Part shown: positions 1-7,079 of the stretch, one piece after another
Layout of the letters: the number at the start of each line of letters is the position of its first letter
Numbering within the stretch: position 1 is the stretch's first letter
Assembly: GCA_007123785.1 (NCBI GenBank)
Contig: SLGL01000050.1
Span: 1 to 9,538, forward strand
Source of the DNA: Balneolaceae bacterium
Lineage (GTDB): Bacteria; Bacteroidota; Rhodothermia; Balneolales; Balneolaceae
DNA: 9,538 nt
Direction: 5' to 3'
Position numbers and translations under genes: made by a program
The notes under the pieces: model-generated
The model's database searches: none
Told to the model about the DNA's origin: nothing
Seen by the model: only the letters and a program-made list of their open reading frames with translations

Positions 1-175
1 TCCAGTACAGAGCACCTGCCGTAATGCTTATAAAAATAATTCCTTTTGCGGTCTGCATGCTTGAAAGCTGCACCAGGTCTTGAGAAAACCACCCAAGAAT
101 ATGGTCGGTTGTGGTTATCCAAAGCAGAGCAAACAAGAAATAGATGAGCGTGATTCGAAAAGGTGTAAATTTCAT
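1..175 (-). CDS. N-terminus of a membrane-bound sensor protein (probable PAS/histidine kinase type), partial
   Basis: Only the first 58 codons are present; the gene continues past the left window edge. The product begins MKFTPFRITLIYFLF and forms two hydrophobic segments, roughly residues 8-21 and 43-58. They are separated by a short polar loop containing a TTDHILGWF stretch and a QTAKG turn before the second segment. This two-TM hairpin, with an LLW..(T/S)D motif and a (Q/T).KG turn, is familiar from the N-termini of PAS-domain sensor kinases and related signalling proteins. The signalling domains lie outside the window, so kinase identity is inferred. The ATG at 175 is the first in frame and is preceded by a good promoter candidate but no Shine-Dalgarno box. 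A diguanylate cyclase or other PAS protein would share the same hairpin. Confidence 0.6.
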   Translation of the reverse strand, partial: MKFTPFRITLIYFLFALLWITTTDHILGWFSQDLVQLSSMQTAKGIIFISITAGALYW

Positions 176-613
176 GATACCAGAAGTTAATTCCGCTAAC
201 TTTACAACTTTACCAGTAGACAGTCAACAGGAATTCCCTCGGGGGGATATCCCAATTTTTAAAAAAAATGTAGTGTCGTGTCATACGTCGTTCCATCCTT
301 AGCCCTGGATTTCGTTTCATGCCTGTCTCGTACAAGCTTGTCGGAAAGAATCGCTTCGGTGTTAACCAAGAGATTATATCCTCAGCAAGGCCCTGCTACG
401 ATATCCACTACGTTTAAACTTCAGGGGACAGGAAAAACTCGATGAACTGGTATTCCCGCAAAACGATTCAAGGCCGCAAACGTTTAAAATTAATATCTTC
501 AATTTCCAGTCTGTTATTTATAGAACGAAGGGTATAAGTAGTTCTTTTAAAAGAATCCTTTTATTAATGAATGTATATACACCGGCAGTATATTAACTTT
601 ACGGGATTCATAG
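176..613. other. Intergenic stretch without an intact gene
   Basis: About 440 bases lie between the sensor gene start and the monooxygenase remnant. I find no recognisable complete gene, tRNA or repeat array. One plus-strand frame (366-593, stop TAA at 594-596) stays open for 76 codons without an ATG near its beginning; its first part (for example KALLRYPLRLNFRGQEKLDEL) looks protein-like, but I do not recognise it. A short ATG frame at 319-417 encodes 32 residues starting MPVSYKLVGKNRFG and then stops. The left part carries the probable promoter of the sensor gene. The whole stretch could be decayed coding DNA continuous with the neighbouring pseudogene. Confidence 0.5.
199..227 (-). promoter_or_regulatory. 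Candidate sigma-70-type promoter for the sensor gene
   Basis: On the minus strand a TTGACT hexamer (222-227) is followed after exactly 17 bases by TAAAGT (199-204). This is a 5/6 match to the -35 box and a 4/6 match to the -10 box at optimal spacing. Transcription would start around 190-193, giving a leader of less than 20 nt before the ATG at 175. Placement ahead of the only minus-strand gene at this end supports it. FCB-group sigma factors often prefer other -7 elements, so this remains a pattern match. Confidence 0.35.
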
Positions 614-925
614 ATAATCTGTATCCACAGGGCGCGTCTGATTGACATACTCAAAAAAAATCTCCCAGCCGATAAGATTCATCTTTCAAAAAAAGTTACT
701 GATATTCAGGCACATAAGGAGAGCAGTTTTATCCGTTTATCAGACGGAGAAGAAATTTCAGCTCTTCAAACTGTGGCAGATTCATGGAGTTTCGGAAAAG
801 CGGCTCATTCAAAAAATCCACTTTTTCACTACGGTTATCGATTTCTTCTCTCACATGCTCCGGAATACCTGATCCGGCGACAGGAAAAGTTTTTGAATGA
901 TCTTGGCTATCTGGATAAACTTTAA
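614..925 (+). pseudogene. Remnant of an FAD-dependent monooxygenase (internally deleted, no start)
   Basis: This is an open frame of 103 codons between a TAG (611-613) and a TAA (923-925), with no ATG, GTG or TTG suitable as a start. It opens with CIHRARLIDILKKNLPADKI and runs on to LSDGEE. That is the 'hR..L...L...LP' helix, strand and 'DG' turn found in the middle of PHBH/UbiH-type FAD monooxygenases. From about position 770 it reads ADSWSFGKAAHSKNPLF followed by an LL..AP..L.RRQ..FL tail, which resembles the extreme C-terminus of the same family. Intact members are about 370-400 residues. Here the N-terminal Rossmann domain (GxGxxG) is absent, and the substrate-binding part plus the GD FAD motif that should lie between the two blocks is missing, yet the frame is kept across the junction (about 755-782). 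It is the only plus-strand coding sequence in the window and converges on pheA. Family assignment is by motif memory. Confidence 0.65.
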
Positions 926-942
926 ATTGTTTCCACGTTAGA

Positions 943-965
943 AGATCTCCCGGGTCTGCTTTTTC
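943..965 (+). terminator. Possible short hairpin with T-run after the monooxygenase remnant
   Basis: The segment AGATCTCCCGGGTCT (943-957) can fold into a 6-bp stem, including two G-T pairs, with a 3-base loop. It is followed on the plus strand by GC and five T residues. It lies 17 bases after the remnant's stop and abuts the end of convergent pheA. It would terminate plus-strand transcription; the minus strand has no matching T-run. The stem is short, so this is a weak call. Confidence 0.25.
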
Positions 966-2113
966 TACCATTTTCCTTCACGAACCGGGTAACTGCCCAG
1001 AACTTTAAAATATTGAGCCTTCTTTGTCAGTTTTTGGAGAGCATCGGAAATTCGAGGATCATCCTGATTACCTTCAATGTCCAGGTAAAAAAGAAACTGC
1101 CAGGGATGGCCTATTCTGGGTCGAGACTCCAGTTTTGTCATATTAATTCCACTGTCCCCCAATAGGTTCAGGCATTTCAGAAGAGCACCTTTTTCATCAA
1201 TCGTAGCAAATATCAGAGATGTTTTGCAGTTGAGCTGAGGATCGCATTTGAGCGGCTCTTTGTTCACAATGACAAAGCGGGTATAATTTTCTTTCTGATT
1301 TGCGAGATCTCTCTTCAAAATTTTCAAACCGTAAATTTCAGCTGCATACGAGCTGGCAATTGCGGCCTGGGAAAGATCGGCGTCATCACGAACTTTGCGT
1401 GCTGCCATGGCTGTGTCGAAATACGATTCCACATGACATCGAGGGAGTGAAGTTAAAAATCGGCTGCACTGGGCAATGGCCTGAGGGTGAGATAAAATCC
1501 GCCGGATGTTGCCAATCTGAACATCTTCAGGGGCCATCAGGCAGTGATTGATGTGAAGTACTTCCTCGCCGATAATGTAGAGGGCTTTTTCATTTAGCAG
1601 GTCGTAGGTATCATTAATAGAACCGGCTGTGGTATTTTCGATAGGAAGAAGGGCTACATCCACATCCTCGCGTTCTACGGCATCAGCGGCTTCTTCAAAC
1701 CGGGTAAAACCGATGCACTCCACGTTGGAATATCTCTGTTCGAAATGACGCATAGCGGCCTGATGACTGAACGCTCCGTCGGTTCCCTGGTAAGAGACAC
1801 GGATCGTTTGTTCCTGCGATTTTTCATTCTGATGATCCACAAGCGCATGGGTCTGGTACCTTACTGAATATTGAATAATTTCCCGAAATAGCTGCTCCAG
1901 AAAGTAGGGATCCATACCCACTTCGGGTGCTTTTCGCCGGATCTTTTCGAGAAGTTTTTCTTCCCGTTCGGGGTCACGGATTTGATCGGCCCGCTCCAGT
2001 TTTCCCGATATAACCTGCTGAACGATTTTTTGACGTTCACCCAGGGCTTTTATGATGGTTTCGTCAAGATCATCTATAATCTTTCGGATTTCCTCTAACG
2101 AATCTTTTGACAT
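965..2113 (-). CDS. pheA: Bifunctional chorismate mutase / prephenate dehydratase (P-protein)
   Basis: A cytosolic enzyme of phenylalanine synthesis: chorismate to prephenate, then decarboxylation and dehydration to phenylpyruvate. The 382 residues match the usual P-protein length. Residues 1-90 form the helical AroQ mutase domain; aligned to the E. coli P-protein, the active-site set R10, R27, K38, D47, R50/E51, S83 and Q87 is all present. Residues about 104-285 form the dehydratase, with YQGTDGAFSHQAA (108-120), LLPIENTTAGSI (155-166), HPQAIAQC (209-216) and NYTRF (276-280, containing the conserved catalytic Thr). Residues about 296-375 form the ACT domain, with GALLKCL (309-315) and LESRP (328-332), the sites expected for allosteric inhibition by phenylalanine. 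The start at 2113 fits the domain edge; the upstream AATCAAAAA is not a Shine-Dalgarno box. It ends in TAG. The gene stands alone, 188 bp from the upstream ATPase gene. Confidence 0.96.
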   Translation of the reverse strand: MSKDSLEEIRKIIDDLDETIIKALGERQKIVQQVISGKLERADQIRDPEREEKLLEKIRRKAPEVGMDPYFLEQLFREIIQYSVRYQTHALVDHQNEKSQEQTIRVSYQGTDGAFSHQAAMRHFEQRYSNVECIGFTRFEEAADAVEREDVDVALLPIENTTAGSINDTYDLLNEKALYIIGEEVLHINHCLMAPEDVQIGNIRRILSHPQAIAQCSRFLTSLPRCHVESYFDTAMAARKVRDDADLSQAAIASSYAAEIYGLKILKRDLANQKENYTRFVIVNKEPLKCDPQLNCKTSLIFATIDEKGALLKCLNLLGDSGINMTKLESRPRIGHPWQFLFYLDIEGNQDDPRISDALQKLTKKAQYFKVLGSYPVREGKW

Positions 2114-2301
2114 TTTTTGATTTGTGTTACAATAATAAAATTAAATTCCGGTACCTGTTTTTTTCTTCATTTATAAGTGGGTTAACCGGGAAATCTTTGG
2201 TGAAATATTGGGTTTGATCAACGCTGAGAGAACCTTCGGACGCTGTCAGGGTGATTGAGAATGTTATCTATAAACGAGTTTGTGCTAAGGAAAAGTGAAC
2301 A
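2114..2301 (-). promoter_or_regulatory. Leader/intergenic region upstream of pheA
   Basis: These 188 bases separate pheA from the AAA ATPase gene and presumably hold the pheA promoter. An AT-rich block just before the ATG includes TATTAT on the minus strand (5/6 to a -10 box), but no convincing -35 box at the right distance. A perfect 8-bp palindrome, GGTTAACC, sits at 2180-2187. I see no strong terminator for the upstream operon, no obvious Phe-rich leader peptide and no T-box-like structure. Confidence 0.3.
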
Positions 2302-4014
2302 TTATCGAATGGTTTTCTTCAGCTCCTGAATGCGTTTCAGGATATTGTTGCGGTCTAATTTACGGAATCGTTCGGGCAAAAGTGCTTTTGATGTGCATTC
2401 CGATACCGCAGTGAGTGTTTGCAGCTCCACTTCTTCGGGGTAGGTGGGAGGTAGAAAGTCGTAAAAAACCTGGTCCAGAATTTCAGGTGTTGTTTTTTCA
2501 AGGCTTTCGGAGGCTGTACGGAATTTGGCCCGGGTTAGTGCGGCTTCCATATCGGCTCCGGAATAGTTTACATCACCCTTTAAAACCGTTTTGGGAATGT
2601 ACTCTTCGGAGAGTTTCAGCCCGGTTTTTTTCTTCATTGCTTCAAACAGTTCGCGCCGTTCAGCGTCTGTTTCGGGCGGGAACAGGGCAATGTGTTCTTC
2701 CGCACGGCCCTGGCGTTTTAAGTCAATTGGCATCAGGTCGGGCCGGGCGGTCATCAAAAACCAGATTATCCGGCCGCGATGCTGGGTATTGCTCATAAAG
2801 GTGGCAATCTGAGAGAATACCCGGCTCGAAACGCCGCTGTCGCCCGATGCAGCACGGTCACCCAGGTAAGCATCGGCCTCATCAATCATAACGGCAACGG
2901 GTGCCATAGCCCGCATCAATCCAAGGATTTTTTCGAGGTTCCCTTCCGTCACGCCCTGCCACTGGCTGCGAAAATTTTTGAGTTTAACCATCGGGATACC
3001 CACCTCACCAGAGAAACAGGTCACCAGGTAAGTTTTACCGGTACCCACTGGTCCGCAAACCAGGTAGCCCATCGGTAAAACATCACGGCGGCCCGCTTTC
3101 AGTTCTTTGATAGCCGTTCGCAGATGCTCTTTTACCTTAGTATGGCCGGCAACCTGATCGAGCGAACCATCAGCCGAAACAAACTCCAGCAGGCCGTAAG
3201 CTTCGGCTTCGATCAGCTCTTTTTTGGTTTCTGTGAGCGATTCGAAGGTTATTTTCTCTTCATTTTGAACTGCATTGGAGAGAATACTTTTTAATTTCAG
3301 ATAACCGAGGCCGGCAGTCATCTGTGCCATTATCGGTTTGGATACATCCGAAATAGCACCAAAAGATTCAGGATCCTGCTCCTGCATGATATAGGAGAGT
3401 CGGTCATCTTCTCCGGGAAGTGGAATCCGTACGTCGGATGAGTAGGGATTTTGAATAAGGGTTCTGTTGAGGTCAGAAAGGTTTTCTGTAACGAGAACGG
3501 TTGTAAAATCAGTGGCCAGAAATAGCGGATCATGGGCCCATTTCAGCAGATAAACAAGGGAGTTCCGGTCTTCGGATCCTGTGCTTCCCGCTTCATTGGC
3601 CGGTACAATGGTTTCGGCAAAATCGATGATGAGTGCCATGCTTTTTTTCTGGTCGAGCCTGGAGCGAAAATACTGCTCCAGCACCGAAAACACTCCAACG
3701 GGGTCTTTGGGAAGTTTTTTGGCATAATCGGTACCTGCAAACGAATCGCGCCCTGTAAGTGCCCGGCTGAAGTCGCGCTGAGATTCCTGGTCGCGGAAAT
3801 AGATGCCGGAAGCGCGATCGTAAAACACCACGATGTCTCGTGCACCAAAGAACTCTTCGGCCATAAATGTTTTGAGCCGCTGGTACTTCATGGCCTTGTC
3901 GGTTTTGACGGGCACCAGGTCGTGCACATTGCCGTGAATGATGAACTGGTTCAGCGTCCGGCTCAGGTATTTTCTGGCGAGTTGTTGAGCCCAGTTTGGA
4001 TAGTTTTCAAGCAT
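2302..4014 (-). CDS. Tandem AAA ATPase, degenerate first domain and active classical-AAA second domain
   Basis: A 570-residue cytosolic ATPase of the classical AAA type. The second domain (about 283-520) has Walker A GPVGTGKT (321-328), Walker B VAVMIDEAD (373-381), a sensor-1/second-region-of-homology block from T422 to R437 with arginine-finger candidates R434 and R437, and a C-terminal lid ending near YSGADMEAALTRA (484-496). The pore-loop region reads SQWQGVTEGNLEK (350-362), an aromatic W-x-G-x-T-E pattern resembling Vps4/katanin-type ATPases. Residues 1-275 appear to be a second AAA-like fold with hhhDF instead of Walker B (LIIDF, 128-132), a TTVLVTENLSDLN strand (171-183) and no P-loop, as in Ycf46-like proteins. 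The ATG overlaps the CNNM stop by one base (TAATG) and has GGAG five bases upstream, so it is translationally coupled. It is likely an unfoldase or remodelling ATPase; a PspA-family polymer is an inferred substrate. Confidence 0.85.
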   Translation of the reverse strand: MLENYPNWAQQLARKYLSRTLNQFIIHGNVHDLVPVKTDKAMKYQRLKTFMAEEFFGARDIVVFYDRASGIYFRDQESQRDFSRALTGRDSFAGTDYAKKLPKDPVGVFSVLEQYFRSRLDQKKSMALIIDFAETIVPANEAGSTGSEDRNSLVYLLKWAHDPLFLATDFTTVLVTENLSDLNRTLIQNPYSSDVRIPLPGEDDRLSYIMQEQDPESFGAISDVSKPIMAQMTAGLGYLKLKSILSNAVQNEEKITFESLTETKKELIEAEAYGLLEFVSADGSLDQVAGHTKVKEHLRTAIKELKAGRRDVLPMGYLVCGPVGTGKTYLVTCFSGEVGIPMVKLKNFRSQWQGVTEGNLEKILGLMRAMAPVAVMIDEADAYLGDRAASGDSGVSSRVFSQIATFMSNTQHRGRIIWFLMTARPDLMPIDLKRQGRAEEHIALFPPETDAERRELFEAMKKKTGLKLSEEYIPKTVLKGDVNYSGADMEAALTRAKFRTASESLEKTTPEILDQVFYDFLPPTYPEEVELQTLTAVSECTSKALLPERFRKLDRNNILKRIQELKKTIR

Positions 4015-5297
4015 TAATCTCCAGAGTTTATGATCAGTTTCACAGTTTCGAGACGACTCTGTTTTGCTTTGGTGATTATGTATGTATTCCCGTGGATTTG
4101 CAGCTCCTCGTTCACTTTGGGTATGCGTCCGGTGTGGTGGATGATATATCCTGCAATGGTCTCAAATTCACCGTTTTCGTAGTTCAGTTCAATTTCGGGG
4201 TATTGCTGCATAAGCTCATCCAGCTCAACAGATCCGGAGAGAAGAAATGTGTTGGGAGCCAGTTTCTTTACAACATCATCATCCTTATCGTATTCATCCT
4301 GGATGTCGCCTACCACCTCTTCGATCAGGTCTTCAATGGTAACCATGCCTGCTGTTCCTCCATACTCATCGATTACGATAGCAACCGAGATATTACTTTG
4401 TCGGAATTCGGTGAGGAGATCCTTCGATTTTTTACTGGATGGAATCAGCTTCACCGGTCGGATGATATCGCTGATACTGGCCGGACTGCTGAACAGATCG
4501 TATGCGAACACCACCCCGATGACATCGTCAACCGTATCCTGGTAGACCGGCACTTTAGAATATCCCGATTCAATGAATGCTTTCTTCAGCTCTTCTATGG
4601 AAGAATTTTTTTCAACGGCCACCATTTCGGTTCGTGGCACCATCGTTTCACGAACGCGTTTGTTCGACAACTCCAGAACATTGTGCAAAATCTCGGAGTC
4701 ATCATGGTCAATTTCCTGGCTTCCTCCGCTGTCGCGCAATTCACGAAAGATCATCTCCACATCCTGGCGGCGAAACACTTTTTCATTTCGTTCATTTCCT
4801 GCTTTAAAAAGCTTTACGAGCATTCCCGATGCTCCATTGCTCACAACAATCAGCGGCCAGAGCAGGTAGTTGGTGACCCGCAGCGGAACCGCAATGAATT
4901 TGATCAGAAAATCAGCCTGAACCCTGAAGATAGCTTTTGATAAAATTTCACCAAAAAGAAGAATAATGACAGAGGCAAACAAGGTTTGAATAAGCAGAAC
5001 CATTGCACCGGACGGTATCACTCCGAAGAGGTTAGAATAGGCCACACGAATCGGTTCAGCGAGAAAAATAGCCATTAATGTGGCATAGATCACATTTACG
5101 ATGTTGTTGCCAACCAGTGTTGTGGTAAGAAACCTTTCCGGGTTATCGCTGAAATAGGCCAGAGCCTTTCCCTTGATCGTATTTTTACGGGATTCTATCT
5201 CAAGCTTCAGTTTGTTAGCAGTTACAAACGCCATTTCGGATCCGGAAAAAAAACCGCTGATCAGAATAACTGCAAGTATGTAAAAAAATTCAGGCAT
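4014..5297 (-). CDS. CNNM/CorC (HlyC) family membrane protein with CBS domains
   Basis: An inner-membrane protein of 427 residues with standard family architecture. Residues 1-190 form the CNNM (DUF21) transmembrane domain: TM near 4-16, the FFSGSEMAF motif (16-24), NPERFLTTTLVGNN (52-65) and further hydrophobic segments at about 66-80, 96-117 and 131-152. Next come a CBS pair (about 215-335) starting MVPRTEM (219-225) and including VIDEYGGTAGMVTIEDLIEE (308-327), then a C-terminal CorC/HlyC domain (about 343-425). Family members act in Mg2+ (or Co2+) efflux and membrane-damage resistance; older 'hemolysin' labels are misleading. GSEMAF and the CBS core look intact, so the protein should be functional. 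It starts 106 bp after the hydratase stop with no Shine-Dalgarno box, and its stop overlaps the ATPase start, tying the two together. The exact ion is unknown. Confidence 0.93.
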   Translation of the reverse strand: MPEFFYILAVILISGFFSGSEMAFVTANKLKLEIESRKNTIKGKALAYFSDNPERFLTTTLVGNNIVNVIYATLMAIFLAEPIRVAYSNLFGVIPSGAMVLLIQTLFASVIILLFGEILSKAIFRVQADFLIKFIAVPLRVTNYLLWPLIVVSNGASGMLVKLFKAGNERNEKVFRRQDVEMIFRELRDSGGSQEIDHDDSEILHNVLELSNKRVRETMVPRTEMVAVEKNSSIEELKKAFIESGYSKVPVYQDTVDDVIGVVFAYDLFSSPASISDIIRPVKLIPSSKKSKDLLTEFRQSNISVAIVIDEYGGTAGMVTIEDLIEEVVGDIQDEYDKDDDVVKKLAPNTFLLSGSVELDELMQQYPEIELNYENGEFETIAGYIIHHTGRIPKVNEELQIHGNTYIITKAKQSRLETVKLIINSGD

Positions 5298-5303
5298 ACA
5301 ATA

Positions 5304-5318
5304 AGCCGTTAAATGGCT
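5304..5318 (-). promoter_or_regulatory. Small hairpin immediately before the CNNM start codon
   Basis: The plus-strand sequence AGCCGTTAAATGGCT has inverted arms AGCC/GGCT plus two inner pairs and a 3-base loop. It ends six bases before the ATG at 5297, where a ribosome-binding site would otherwise lie. It may tune translation initiation, or it may be chance in AT-rich DNA. Confidence 0.2.
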
Positions 5319-5354
5319 GGAATCGGGGTTAATTTCTGGTGATGATGAAACGTG

Positions 5355-5382
5355 TACATAACAGCTAAGTTAATCAAAACAA
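5355..5382 (-). promoter_or_regulatory. Candidate internal promoter for CNNM and AAA genes
   Basis: In the 106-bp gap after the hydratase gene the minus strand carries TTGTTT (5377-5382), a 16-base spacer and TATGTA (5355-5360), moderate matches to -35 and -10 boxes. This is the only sizeable gap within the six-gene run, so an internal start for the last two genes is plausible. The evidence is weak. Confidence 0.22.
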
Positions 5383-5403
5383 GTGAAAAGCGAATCAGTT
5401 TGA

Positions 5404-6189
5404 TCAATGTCCTTTAAAAGCGGGTTTTCTTTTTTCGAGGAAAGCTGAGGTTCCTTCCTTGAAATCTTCAGTCTCGCAAAGGCGGCCGAAAAGTGAGGCT
5501 TCGCGGGCAAATCCATGTTTGGATTGGGAGGCATTTACAGCGGAGATAGCATGAGACAAGGCAAGAGGTCCATTTTTAATCATGGCTGTGGCCAGTTTTT
5601 TTGCGTGATCAAGGGCTTTATCCGCGGGTTTAATATCGTTCACCAGGCCCATTGTTTTTGCCTCATCTGCTGCTACCGGCTGGCCGGTTAATATCATCTC
5701 CATCGCTTTTGACTTACCCACAAGGCGTGGCAGGCGCTGTGTGCCGCCATAACCGGGAATGAGCCCCAGTGAGACTTCCGGAAGGCCGATCTGAGCCACT
5801 TCTGTGGCGATACGGATGTGGCAGGCCATGGCGAGTTCGGCACCTCCACCCAAAGCGTAGCCATTAACTACGCCAATCACCGGTTTTGAGCACTGCTCAA
5901 TCCGGTTAAAAATCTGTTGCCCTGCCGATGAGGCTTTTTCACCCGATTCACGGTTCAGCGAACTCAGCTCTTTGATGTCGGCCCCGGCCACAAATGCTTT
6001 TTCTCCCGCTCCTGTAATGATAAGCACACGAATATCATCACTTTTTTCCGTCAGTGAAATGGCTGTATCCAGCTCTTCCAGGACTTTGTTGTTAAGTGCG
6101 TTCAGTTTATCTGGCCTGTTGATGGTGAGAAGCGCAATTCCTTCAGCATCAGTTTCGAAGAGTAGGTGTTTAAATTCGGGGAATGTCAT
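5404..6189 (-). CDS. Enoyl-CoA hydratase (crotonase family)
   Basis: A cytosolic acyl-CoA enzyme of 261 residues, the normal length for short-chain crotonases, expected to hydrate trans-2-enoyl-CoA to 3-hydroxyacyl-CoA. Visible motifs are NRPDKLNALN (24-33), the oxyanion/CoA loop FVAGADIKEL (66-75), GYALGGGAELAMAC (110-123), LPEVSLGLIPGYGGTQRLPR (136-155) and the terminal EKRKPAFKG. Both glutamates of true hydratases are present (E118 in GGGAELA and E138 in LPEV), so hydratase rather than isomerase or decarboxylase activity is favoured; the acyl specificity cannot be read. The ATG overlaps the stop of the upstream coiled-coil gene by four bases (ATGA), indicating translational coupling. No other beta-oxidation gene is nearby, so its partner in this operon is unclear. 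Confidence 0.92.
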   Translation of the reverse strand: MTFPEFKHLLFETDAEGIALLTINRPDKLNALNNKVLEELDTAISLTEKSDDIRVLIITGAGEKAFVAGADIKELSSLNRESGEKASSAGQQIFNRIEQCSKPVIGVVNGYALGGGAELAMACHIRIATEVAQIGLPEVSLGLIPGYGGTQRLPRLVGKSKAMEMILTGQPVAADEAKTMGLVNDIKPADKALDHAKKLATAMIKNGPLALSHAISAVNASQSKHGFAREASLFGRLCETEDFKEGTSAFLEKRKPAFKGH

Positions 6190-7070
6190 ACGGATTTCTT
6201 TACTTTTTCTTCGGTCTCTTTATGGAGATCTTCGGCCTCTTTTCGAAGCTGTGCAAGCTCAAGTTCGCGGTCCATTTCATCAAAACCGGGCAGGAGGCTT
6301 TGATCCAGGTCCTCAATAATATTTGTGGTCTCTTCCATCTCGGAAAGGAGGTGATCGAGCTGTATGCCCACATCTTCGGCATTTGGCATCGTCATCGACT
6401 GCTCGTAAATATAACGGATGGCATCTTCAATCGTTTCAAGGTGAGTTTCGCAAATCAGGTATTTTTCCCTTGCCACATCAAACTTTTTGAGCCGTTTGTT
6501 CATGATTTTCAGGCGCCGTTCTTTGGTGGCTTTCAGTTTCTCGGAATCGATTGTTCCCATTTTTTCTTCCTGTTTCTCCACTTCCCGCCGAAGTTCCTCT
6601 TCCACTTCTGAGTTCATGTAAATTCGAAATCGCCGGTTCATATCGAGCAGGGTGAGGTAGGTGGTGAGGAGATCTTCCATCTTTTTCTGGATATGCTCCA
6701 GCATTCCGCGCGAAGAGTAGGGAAGATGATCAAAATTTTTCTTCACCTCTTTGGTGATATGCTTCAGCACCAGAAATCGTTTCTGCGAACGGGGGTCAAG
6801 CTGGTAAAAAATCCGTTTGTCGCCTGAATCTTCAGTTTGCTCCTTTCGTTTTTTGAGCCGTACATTTTTTTGCCACGCTGGAAGTTTGGGAACTACTCCA
6901 AGATAGATCAGCTCTACACCAAATGTAAATGTGAGAATGGCGTGCGAAACAAACTCGACATTGCTTAAAACGAGTGCCGTTATTGTGGCTGTGAGCAGAC
7001 ACACCAGGTTTACCGGGTGCAGAAAAGCTTCTTTGGTATAATTTATGGATGAATCTTTTTCTTCTTTCAT
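6186..7070 (-). CDS. Membrane-anchored coiled-coil protein of unknown function (PspA-linked)
   Basis: A 294-residue protein that I do not recognise by name. Residues 1-16 are polar. Two hydrophobic segments (about 17-36 and 41-61) form a hairpin with the sequence HPVNLVCLL at its start and GVELIYLGVVPKLPAWQ at its exit, a pattern I have seen in unknown proteins from several phyla. The remainder is almost entirely charged and helical: an FYQLDPRSQKRFLVL segment (88-102), a long KE-rich coil (about 153-200), and an acidic C-terminal helix (about 240-290). The large soluble part is probably cytoplasmic, with the hairpin dipping into the inner membrane. It starts nine bases after the stop of the 148-residue PspA-like protein and overlaps the hydratase start. 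A role as membrane anchor or receptor for the PspA-type polymer is inference from position and shape alone. Confidence 0.8.
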   Translation of the reverse strand: MKEEKDSSINYTKEAFLHPVNLVCLLTATITALVLSNVEFVSHAILTFTFGVELIYLGVVPKLPAWQKNVRLKKRKEQTEDSGDKRIFYQLDPRSQKRFLVLKHITKEVKKNFDHLPYSSRGMLEHIQKKMEDLLTTYLTLLDMNRRFRIYMNSEVEEELRREVEKQEEKMGTIDSEKLKATKERRLKIMNKRLKKFDVAREKYLICETHLETIEDAIRYIYEQSMTMPNAEDVGIQLDHLLSEMEETTNIIEDLDQSLLPGFDEMDRELELAQLRKEAEDLHKETEEKVKKSV

Positions 7071-7079
7071 AACCGGTAT

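Noticed and set aside
431..445. Apparent Walker-A-like string GTGKT in a plus-strand frame of the intergenic region
   Set aside because: The frame stops two codons later and has no P-loop context; it is a chance match.
642..872. 76-residue plus-strand ORF MTYSKKISQPIRF...
   Set aside because: It is a frame-shifted reading of the monooxygenase remnant; the family motifs are in the other plus-strand frame, which lacks an ATG.
729..971. 80-residue minus-strand ORF whose ATG overlaps the pheA stop (ATGGTAG)
   Set aside because: The overlap looks like coupling, but the product matches nothing I know. The opposite strand of the same bases reads as recognisable FAD-monooxygenase sequence, so this is most likely an antisense shadow.
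3532..4017. 161-residue plus-strand ORF opposite the ATPase N-terminal domain
   Set aside because: An antisense shadow of the well-supported AAA ATPase frame, with no recognisable domain.
3996..4940. 314-residue plus-strand ORF antisense to the CNNM gene
   Set aside because: It lies wholly opposite a canonical CNNM/CBS protein and the 5' end of the ATPase gene. It has a Cys/His/Phe-rich composition typical of antisense translation and no family motif.
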